From Verrucomicrobiota bacterium (GTDB taxonomy: Bacteria > Verrucomicrobiota > Verrucomicrobiia > Chthoniobacterales > UBA10450): DNA of 5,757 nt. The stretch covers positions 4,617-10,373 of the forward strand of contig QHPZ01000048.1 in the NCBI GenBank assembly GCA_003219225.1, read 5' to 3'. A program made the position numbers and the translations under genes. The notes beneath the pieces were generated by a model. It was given only the letters and a program-made list of their open reading frames with translations. It did no database searches and was not told the origin of the DNA. Positions 1 to 4,936 of this stretch are shown here, piece after piece. Positions within the stretch are counted from its first letter, which is position 1. Every line of letters starts with the position of its first letter.

Positions 1-979
1 AGCCGCAGCGCGACCAGACAAAGCAGCAAGCCCGCCATTGCCGGTAACTCATAGCCCAGGTAATCGGCGCGTCCGCGCTCGAACGAGGCGCCATCGCTTT
101 AAGCCAGTAGTACCACGGTTTCTCGTGGCCATGGCCCTCGCTTCCCGTCGCAAACCATGCCGTGTAGGCCTGGTAAATCCCCTTCACACCGCTCCAGTGA
201 AAGAACATTCCTGAGTAGAAGAAAATCACGAGTGCGGTTCCAGTCGCCAGGACAATTGCAAGATCGACATAATCCCATTGCGATCGCGCCCGGCGCGCTC
301 CAGGAGGCGGGGCAAGCGCGTTTGCGACGGACACAACCGGAATGGCGATCAACGCACAGCCGAGATGAATGATATAGGTCTCCTTGGTCAGGATCATGCC
401 GGCTATTCCCATGCCGACGCACCAAAGATAGCTCGCGGTTCCAAACTTCCATAGCCCAAGCAGGCCGAGAATAAACAACATCGAGAAAAGTTGGAGCCAC
501 ACCTCATGGATGGAATAACGCCCGTAGAAGATGAACCCGGGCGACACGGCCATGGCGAGCGCGGCAAATCGACTGACACTGCGTCCCACCAGCGGTTCAA
601 ATTTCAGCGCCAGCCAGACGCAACCAATACTCACGAGCACAACCGGCAGACGCAACGCCCACAGGTTTCGGCCCAACAACTTCTCGGAAAGCAAGAGCAC
701 GTAAAAATGGACCGGCCCGTGGTAGTTCGTCGGATCGTAGCGATAAAAGCCGTTCTTGACGACTTGGTCGACGAACCAGCCATTTATCCCTTCGTCAAAG
801 TGCGGCGGTTTGATCGCGAGTAGCAGCAACCGCAAAAAGGCCGCCAGCCCGAGAATCAACCATGGCGTCCAGCCGCTTTCAGCCAGCGCTGTTTTCCAAT
901 TGGCAATGGTATCGCGCAGCGCCGGAAAATCTGCTAGCGCGCGGCCACGGCCGCTGCTAGTACGCGCTGCGATGCGCAT
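1..979 (-). CDS. Agl23-like / GT39-type multi-spanning membrane glycosyltransferase (partial, apparent frameshift)
   Basis: I translated this frame from the reverse strand by hand. It is open from an ATG at 979-977 for 294 codons. It shows an N-terminal hydrophobic segment (about residues 40-56), then HFDEG (60-64) with an acidic D62-E63 pair in the first external loop, as in GT-C enzymes. Next come YDPTNYHGP (81-89), more hydrophobic helices, GRYSIHE (153-159), TKET (198-201) and a helix near 237-256, ending in GHEKPWYYWLK (284-294). The YDP-x-x-YHGP and GHEKPWYYWLK blocks match my memory of TIGR03663 proteins (flippase-associated Agl23-like), which act in the membrane on lipid-linked sugars. 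After codon 294 the coding signal moves to the -1 frame, and the gene runs off the left edge. The start is uncertain: the ATG overlaps rmlB, and an in-frame TTG at 859-857 just before the first helix is an alternative. An ArnT/PMT-type mannosyltransferase is the other family option. Confidence 0.78.
   Translation of the reverse strand, partial: MRIAARTSSGRGRALADFPALRDTIANWKTALAESGWTPWLILGLAAFLRLLLLAIKPPHFDEGINGWFVDQVVKNGFYRYDPTNYHGPVHFYVLLLSEKLLGRNLWALRLPVVLVSIGCVWLALKFEPLVGRSVSRFAALAMAVSPGFIFYGRYSIHEVWLQLFSMLFILGLLGLWKFGTASYLWCVGMGIAGMILTKETYIIHLGCALIAIPVVSVANALAPPPGARRARSQWDYVDLAIVLATGTALVIFFYSGMFFHWSGVKGIYQAYTAWFATGSEGHGHEKPWYYWLKAMAPRSSADAPITWAMSYRQWRACCFVWSRCG
934..960. promoter_or_regulatory. 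Nested inverted repeat just upstream of rmlB
   Basis: The outer arms are CTAGC (934-938) and GCTAG (956-960). The inner arms are GCGGCC (941-946) and GGCCGC (949-954), separated by two bases. The dyad ends 11 bases before the rmlB ATG and lies inside the low-complexity N-terminus (SSGRGRALA) of the opposite gene. The heptamer CTGCTAG also occurs as a direct repeat at 931-937 and 954-960. It could be an operator for the divergent pair or an RNA hairpin, but high G+C makes chance palindromes common. I found no convincing -35/-10 pair beside it. Confidence 0.3.
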
Positions 980-1961
980 TTTGGTTACGGGCGGCTGCGG
1001 CTTCATCGGGAGCAATTTTATTCGCTACATTCTGCAACATTACAAGCCCGCCACCGTCACCAACGTCGACGTCCTTACCTACGCGGGAAATCTCGCCAAC
1101 CTCGACGGCGTGGTCGAGGAACATGGCGAGCGCTACGAGTTTTTCAAAGCCGACATCGCGAACGCCGATCAGATGGACGCGCTCATGACCGAGCACCAGT
1201 TTTACGCGGTCATCAATTTCGCAGCCGAATCGCATGTCGATCGCAGCATTAACTCGCCGGAAAATTTCATTCACACGAACGTGATCGGCACGAGCGTGTT
1301 GCTCAATGCGGCGCGCCGCCATGGGGTGCAGCGCTTCATTCAAATTTCAACCGACGAGGTCTACGGCTCGCTCGGCCAGACCGGGAAATTTACCGAGCAA
1401 TCACCGCTCGACCCGAGCTCGCCTTACTCGGCCAGCAAGGCCGGCGCCGATCTTCTCGCCCTCGCGCATTACAAAACTTACGGCCAGGAAGTGATCATCA
1501 CCCGCTGCTCGAACAATTACGGCCCGTATCAGTTTCCGGAAAAGCTCATCCCGCTCATGATCATCAAAGCGCTGCGCGACGAGCCGCTCCCGGTTTACGG
1601 CGATGGTCTCAACGTGCGCGATTGGATTCACGTCAGAGACCACTGCGCTGCGATCGTGGCCGCGCTCTTCGAAGGTAAACCGGGCGCGATCTACAATTTC
1701 GGCGGTAACTCCGAAATGGTGAACTTGGATGTCGTGAAGATGATTCTCAAAAAGGTGGGCAAACCCGAGAGCCTCATCTCATTTGTCCCCGATCGGCTCG
1801 GCCACGACCGACGTTACGCCATCGATTCCTCGTTTGCGCAACGCGAACTAAAATGGAAACCACGCAGGAATTTCGAGGAAGGTCTCGCGGAAACGATCCA
1901 ATGGTACATCGACAAACCACCATGGTGGCAACCGCTCCTGGAACGCGCGGGCCGGTACTGA
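972..1961 (+). CDS. rmlB: dTDP-glucose 4,6-dehydratase
   Basis: The 329-residue product has the usual RmlB length. It converts dTDP-D-glucose to dTDP-4-keto-6-deoxy-D-glucose in the cytoplasm, using bound NAD+. Visible extended-SDR features are the Rossmann loop TGGCGFIG (6-13), NFAAESHVDRS (82-92), the catalytic STDEVYG with T127-D128-E129, and Y152-x3-K156 in PYSASK. RCSNNYGPYQFPEKLIP (178-194) and YGDGLNVRDWIHVRDH (209-224) complete the substrate site and are diagnostic of RmlB. The ATG at 972 is chosen because it begins directly with the Rossmann strand MRILVTGG. The frame is open further upstream to 756, but that extension looks non-coding and lies over the opposite gene. No Shine-Dalgarno sequence is visible before 972. 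The start overlaps the divergent minus-strand ATG within ATGCGCAT. Its partner rmlD follows after a 110-bp repeat-bearing spacer. Confidence 0.97.
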   Translation: MRILVTGGCGFIGSNFIRYILQHYKPATVTNVDVLTYAGNLANLDGVVEEHGERYEFFKADIANADQMDALMTEHQFYAVINFAAESHVDRSINSPENFIHTNVIGTSVLLNAARRHGVQRFIQISTDEVYGSLGQTGKFTEQSPLDPSSPYSASKAGADLLALAHYKTYGQEVIITRCSNNYGPYQFPEKLIPLMIIKALRDEPLPVYGDGLNVRDWIHVRDHCAAIVAALFEGKPGAIYNFGGNSEMVNLDVVKMILKKVGKPESLISFVPDRLGHDRRYAIDSSFAQRELKWKPRRNFEEGLAETIQWYIDKPPWWQPLLERAGRY

Positions 1962-1985
1962 GCACTGGCGGCTAAAACGGCAGCA

Positions 1986-2059
1986 AACGCCCAACACCGA
2001 ATCGGCAGAAATGCAGATTCTGAATTCGACATTCGGCGTTCGGCGTTCGACGTTCGGCG
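1986..2059. repeat. Palindromic element with heptamer tandem repeats between rmlB and rmlD
   Basis: Five contiguous 7-mers of the form TTCGRCR occupy 2025-2059: TTCGGCG three times (2032, 2039, 2053), TTCGACA at 2025 and TTCGACG at 2046. A left arm at 1986-2002 carries the same unit inverted and is complementary to 2031-2047 at 15 of 17 positions. The 28-base loop contains a small CAGAA/TTCTG hairpin (2006-2010 with 2018-2022). Four T residues follow at 2060-2063, so the structure might attenuate or end transcription after rmlB, though rmlD starts only nine bases later. From memory, similar heptad-patterned non-coding repeats are scattered through Verrucomicrobiota genomes; I could not test this. 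Confidence 0.75.
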
Positions 2060-2071
2060 TTTTCCGAGAAA

Positions 2072-2938
2072 ATGAAAATCATCCTCACCGGTGCTGGCGG
2101 GAGACTCGGCGCCGCGCTCGTCCGCGAATATCGAGAGAAGTTCGAAGTCACCGGTTTTGATCACGCGCAGCTTGATCTTGCGAATCTTGATCGAGTGCGC
2201 GACCGACTCGGCGCGACCGAGTTCGACGTTCTAATTAACGCCGCTGCTTTCACAAACGTTGATCTTTGCGAGAAAGAACCGGAACAGGCGTTTCGAATCA
2301 ACGCCGAGGCGCCACGCGTCCTGGCGGAGATCTGCCGCGATAAAAACGCGAAGCTGATTCACTTCAGCACCGATTACGTATTCGACGGCGAGAAGGGCGA
2401 ACCATACGTTGAGGAAGATGAAGCGCGCCCGATCAGCGTTTACGGCCAGTCGAAAAGCGAGGGCGAAGAGAAAGTGCTCGCCATGCACGATCGACATCTG
2501 GTCGTGCGCGTCTCCTGGGTGTTTGGTCCGGATCGGCCGAGCTTTGTCGACGCAATGATCAAACGCGCGCGTGAAGAGGAGCACATCGAGGCGATTGCGG
2601 ACAAGTTTTCAGCGCCAACTTACACGGGCGACATCGCGAAAATGTTGCCACGGTTTTTCGATGTCGAGGGTGGCATTTTGCACTTCGCCAATGCCGGCGA
2701 ATGCACCTGGCAGGAGTACGCTCAGTTTGGGCTTGATTGTTGTCGCTCTCTTGGCATTCGCTTGAAAGCAAAGGCGGTCGGCGCAATTAAACTGAAGGAG
2801 ATGAAAAACTGGGTTGCGCGCCGGCCTGTTTATTCGGTGCTTTCCACGGCAAAATACATCGCACTCACCGGCACGACGCCCCGGAATTGGCGCGACGCGG
2901 TTGGTGAGTATCTTAAAGACTTCTATTTCCCAAAATGA
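2072..2938 (+). CDS. rmlD: dTDP-4-dehydrorhamnose reductase
   Basis: The 288-residue product matches RmlD length (about 280-300). It performs the last, NAD(P)H-dependent step to dTDP-L-rhamnose in the cytoplasm. Visible features are the nucleotide-binding TGAGGRLG (6-13), D35 in the HAQLDLAN segment, INAAAFTNVDLCE (55-67), the catalytic-region STDYVFDG (99-106), and the catalytic Y124-x3-K128 in YGQSKSEGE. RVSWVFGP (146-153) and the substrate-side KFSAPTYTGDIAK (178-190) follow. The ATG at 2072 is the natural start because the Rossmann strand MKIILTGAGG begins there; the upstream GAGA is a weak, closely spaced ribosome site. The gene ends in an ATGA overlap with the DUF1573 gene, which suggests coupled translation. 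No rmlC or rmlA is visible, and the protein is too short to be an RmlC-RmlD fusion. Confidence 0.95.
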   Translation: MKIILTGAGGRLGAALVREYREKFEVTGFDHAQLDLANLDRVRDRLGATEFDVLINAAAFTNVDLCEKEPEQAFRINAEAPRVLAEICRDKNAKLIHFSTDYVFDGEKGEPYVEEDEARPISVYGQSKSEGEEKVLAMHDRHLVVRVSWVFGPDRPSFVDAMIKRAREEEHIEAIADKFSAPTYTGDIAKMLPRFFDVEGGILHFANAGECTWQEYAQFGLDCCRSLGIRLKAKAVGAIKLKEMKNWVARRPVYSVLSTAKYIALTGTTPRNWRDAVGEYLKDFYFPK

Positions 2939-3618
2939 AAAATCGCATTCTCGTTTTCACATTGTCGATCTTGCTGCCGCTCGTTGCGCGGGCCGAATTG
3001 AAATGGGAACAGAGCCAGGTTGAATTGCATCCCGGTGCCGCCGACAAAGAGGCAGTCGGCCATTTCAAATATCAAAACGCCGGCGATAAACCGATTCATT
3101 TTCGCTCCGTCCATTCCTCCTGTGGTTGCACGACTGCGCAAACACAGAAGGACCAGGTATTGCCCGGCGATAAAGGCGAAATCACCGCCACCTTCAAAAT
3201 CGGCGACCGCACCGGCACGCAGGTGAAGACCGTCACGGTCGAGACCGACGATCCTGCCCATCCGTCCACGGTGTTGACACTCAAAGCCGTGCTGCCCGAG
3301 CTGCTTCAAATTCAGCCGGCGCTGATCACGTGGAATACCGGCGAAACGCCTCAGCCGAAAACGATCGTGGTGCGGCCGAGCAAAGATTTTCCGGTGAAAG
3401 AGCTCAAGGTCAGCTCACCCAGTCCCGAATTTACGACCAAGGTGGCGCGCGATTCGGGCAGCGGCGAATTCAAGATCGACGTGACGCCGAAGAACACGAC
3501 GCATCCCTCCGCGACCGCGCTCACGATCCAGCCAGAAGGTTCGCCCAAGATTTTTTACGCGACGGCGCGCGTCATGCCCGCGCCACCCAGTCCAGCGACC
3601 ACGCCAGCGACGCACTGA
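2935..3618 (+). CDS. Exported DUF1573 domain protein
   Basis: The 227-residue product starts with a signal peptide: basic MKNR, a hydrophobic core at 5-17, and a probable cleavage after ARA (18-20). A DUF1573 domain follows (about 25-120), with YQNAGDKPIHFRSVHSSCGCT (46-66), where C63-x-C65 is the family's typical cysteine pair, and LPGDKGEITATFKIG (76-90). A second beta-rich region (about 121-213) resembles another immunoglobulin-like repeat without cysteines. The C-terminus is a Pro/Thr/Ala-rich tail. DUF1573 proteins are exported, common in Bacteroidota, Verrucomicrobiota and Planctomycetota, and have no settled function. The ATG at 2935 overlaps the rmlD stop by 4 bases, and the rhodanese gene begins 3 bases after this stop. 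It probably acts with the next two genes rather than in rhamnose synthesis. Confidence 0.9.
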   Translation: MKNRILVFTLSILLPLVARAELKWEQSQVELHPGAADKEAVGHFKYQNAGDKPIHFRSVHSSCGCTTAQTQKDQVLPGDKGEITATFKIGDRTGTQVKTVTVETDDPAHPSTVLTLKAVLPELLQIQPALITWNTGETPQPKTIVVRPSKDFPVKELKVSSPSPEFTTKVARDSGSGEFKIDVTPKNTTHPSATALTIQPEGSPKIFYATARVMPAPPSPATTPATH

Positions 3619-3621
3619 GTT

Positions 3622-4047
3622 GTGAAATCGGCGCTGCTGCGTCAGATCATCCTGCTCGCAGCGGCGGCGCTTGTTCCCGCGATCGGCGAAATGATTTATT
3701 TTCGCGACCGCGTTTCCTGGCATTCGGCCATTCCGGCATCGGAATTGGTCACTGTCGAGCAGGCGCGCGCGTGGGGTGATGGCGCCATGTGGGTCGATGC
3801 TCGACCAGACGAAGACTTTGCGCGCGACCATGTTCCGGGTGCGATCTTGTTGAACGAGGATCGCTGGAACGAATTGCTGCCACAGTTTCTGACCGCTTGG
3901 TCGCCCGAGAAAAAGGTCATCGTTTACTGCAGCGCGCAAAGCTGCAACGCCGCGCGCGAGGTCGCGAAAAGACTGCGCGATGAAGCGCAGCTCAAGAACG
4001 TGTTCGTGCTCGAGGGCGGCTGGGAAGAATGGCTTAAGAAAAAGTGA
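3622..4047 (+). CDS. Membrane-anchored rhodanese-like protein
   Basis: The 141-residue product has an N-terminal hydrophobic anchor (about 5-24), preceded by K2 and R7, which predicts that the rest faces the periplasm. A single rhodanese domain follows. It shows TVEQARAW (44-51), WVDARPDEDFARDHVPGAILLNEDRW (57-82, the standard substrate-side block), VIVYCSAQSCNAAREVAKRL (99-118) and VFVLEGGWEEWLKK (127-140). C103 is in the position of the persulfide-forming catalytic cysteine; C108 in the same loop is a possible resolving or redox partner, and R112 closes the CX8R-like loop. Rhodaneses move sulfane sulfur to thiol acceptors; the acceptor here is unknown. The GTG start at 3622 lies 3 bases after the DUF1573 stop and gives a complete anchor. 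No Shine-Dalgarno sequence is seen, so translation is probably coupled. Confidence 0.9.
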   Translation: MKSALLRQIILLAAAALVPAIGEMIYFRDRVSWHSAIPASELVTVEQARAWGDGAMWVDARPDEDFARDHVPGAILLNEDRWNELLPQFLTAWSPEKKVIVYCSAQSCNAAREVAKRLRDEAQLKNVFVLEGGWEEWLKKK

Positions 4048-4064
4048 CGAGTGACGAGTGATGA
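4044..4064. repeat. Three tandem GTGACGA-type heptamers at the rhodanese/MauE junction
   Basis: GTGACGA (4044-4050), GTGACGA (4051-4057) and GTGATGA (4058-4064) lie head to tail. They contain the rhodanese stop codon (TGA, 4045-4047) and the possible GTG start of the next gene. A 7-base period does not preserve frame, so this is unlikely to be selected protein sequence. It resembles the heptamer element before rmlD in period and location but not in sequence. Confidence 0.75.
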
Positions 4065-4491
4065 GATGAAAATCTTCTGGCCTGCTCTTGCCGCGATCTT
4101 AGCCGCAGTCGCCGTGATTGCGCTCGTAGCAAGTGGGCGCTTTCGATCCAGATATTTTTGGCGCATTGTCGATCTTTTGGTCGGCGGCGTGTTCATTTAC
4201 GCGGGCGTCCTCAAAGCGCTTGATCCCATCCAATTCGCGATCGACATCGACAATTACAAGATGCTGCCGTGGTCGATCGCTGCGGCATTTGCGTTTTATT
4301 TGCCCTGGCTGGAGGTTTTCTGCGGGATCGCGCTCATTTTTCGCCGTCTCTACTTGGGCGGATTATCGATCTTATCGTTGTCGATCTTGGCTTTTATCGC
4401 AGCCACTATCGCAGCCAAAGCGCGCGGCCTCGATATCACCTGCGGCTGTTTCGGTCATGCCATCTCGCCGCACTTTCAGCGAACGAACTAA
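4051..4491 (+). CDS. MauE/DoxX-like membrane protein with CGCFG motif, C-terminus short
   Basis: The product has 146 residues from GTG 4051, or 141 from ATG 4066, which I favour because the first five codons lie in a heptamer repeat. Hydrophobic helices lie at about 9-28, 39-58, 75-97 and 101-122. VDLLVGGVFIYAGVLKALDP (40-59) and YLPWLEVFCGIALIFRR (83-99) match the MauE/DoxX-like family as I know it. LDITCGCFG (128-136) carries the characteristic C131-x-C133 pair. Basic residues in GRFRSR (29-34) and FRR (97-99) place those loops inside, so the CGC motif faces the periplasm. MauE itself assists disulfide formation in methylamine dehydrogenase, and relatives are thought to handle thiols. The protein stops ten residues after CGCFG, whereas relatives usually continue into another helix, so it may be truncated. 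Confidence 0.85.
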   Translation: MTSDEMKIFWPALAAILAAVAVIALVASGRFRSRYFWRIVDLLVGGVFIYAGVLKALDPIQFAIDIDNYKMLPWSIAAAFAFYLPWLEVFCGIALIFRRLYLGGLSILSLSILAFIAATIAAKARGLDITCGCFGHAISPHFQRTN

Positions 4492-4506
4492 TACGAGCGC
4501 GTCATC

Positions 4507-4653
4507 ATGATCAGAAAACTCAAATCGGGATACCGCCTCTACTCGCGGAAGAAAAATCCGAAGACCGGCAAACGGCGTAACCTCGGCACGTTTAAGACCA
4601 AAGCCGCGGCGAAGAAGCACGAAAAAGCCGTGCAGTATTTCAAACGGCGCTAA
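4507..4653 (+). CDS. Small basic protein of 48 residues, integrase arm-domain-like
   Basis: Hand translation from ATG 4507 to TAA 4651 gives 48 residues beginning MIRKLKSGYRLYSRKK and ending AVQYFKRR. More than a third of residues are Lys or Arg. The pattern is a short beta hairpin (YRLYSRKKNPKTGKRR, 9-24), a third strand NLGTFKT (25-31), then an amphipathic helix AAAKKHEKAVQYF (33-45). This resembles the AP2-like arm-binding N-terminus of phage-type integrases, but no recombinase follows. I recall near-identical stand-alone small proteins of unknown function in several soil bacterial phyla; this is memory, not a search. The start is 15 bases after the MauE stop and in the same frame. A weak GAGCG at 4496-4500 could be the ribosome site. 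A nucleic-acid-binding role is plausible but unproven. Confidence 0.8.
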   Translation: MIRKLKSGYRLYSRKKNPKTGKRRNLGTFKTKAAAKKHEKAVQYFKRR

Positions 4654-4936
4654 GCTGAAGCGGCGCTTTTCGAATGTCGCATTTTTTCAGCCGGCGGTCT
4701 GCCGCGATCGCCCCCGGTGGAAGATTCTTGACGACGCGCAGTCCTGAGTAAAAAAAGGCACAACGATTTCTCTTTGGGGAACGCGCGCGTCCCGCGTGCT
4801 AACGCCAGTCCGGCTCGGACTGAGCGCATCCTCGCGATCGCGAATTTTCTCTGTGCAATTCCATTCAATGGCTGCTAACGAAATTCAAAGGAAAGATTGT
4901 TTCGTCGCAACGCCGAAAGCGCTGGCAGCTTTTCTC
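4654..4936. other. Non-coding gap between convergent genes
   Basis: This 283-base stretch separates the 48-residue gene from the convergent TPR gene. Frames that cross it have no recognisable protein pattern. It begins with a possible weak hairpin, GCTGAA (4654-4659) with TTCAGC (4686-4691), whose 3' side overlaps a run of six T (4682-4687). A second short stem, GCGG/CCGC, lies at 4694-4705, and a run of seven A at 4750-4756. The best structure is the hairpin at 4806-4822, listed separately. I see no tRNA or known small-RNA pattern. Confidence 0.6.
4806..4822. terminator. Perfect 7-bp hairpin between convergent genes, terminator candidate
   Basis: CAGTCCG (4806-4812) and CGGACTG (4816-4822) pair perfectly around the three-base loop GCT. 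Allowing one bulged A (4823), the stem extends by three pairs to 4803-4826. Its place between converging genes suits a bidirectional terminator, but no T run follows on either strand. An mRNA 3'-end stabiliser is an equal possibility. Confidence 0.4.

Noticed and set aside
99..500. Minus-strand ORF of 133 codons
   Set aside because: It is the -1 frame shadow of the Agl23-like gene. It has no membrane pattern and ends at the stop just before the inferred frameshift.
756..971. N-terminal extension of rmlB
   Set aside because: The extra 72 codons do not resemble any part of RmlB and lie antisense to the membrane gene. The Rossmann strand starts exactly at ATG 972.
957..1343. Minus-strand ORF of 128 codons inside rmlB
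   Set aside because: It lies antisense to strongly conserved rmlB codons, and its protein pattern is not recognisable.
2025..2059. CRISPR or iteron array
   Set aside because: The 7-base units are contiguous with no spacers, and there is no cas, rep or origin context.
1814..2164. Minus-strand ORF across the rmlB-rmlD spacer
   Set aside because: It overlaps both ends of real genes. Its RRTSNAERRMSNSE-like stretch is just the translated heptamer repeat.
3415..3939. Minus-strand ORF of 174 codons
   Set aside because: It is antisense to the DUF1573 and rhodanese genes, is Arg-rich and shows no domain.
4654..4691. Intrinsic terminator after the 48-residue gene
   Set aside because: The GCTGAA/TTCAGC stem spans a 26-base loop and the T run lies inside the 3' arm, not after it, so it is too weak to annotate as a separate terminator.
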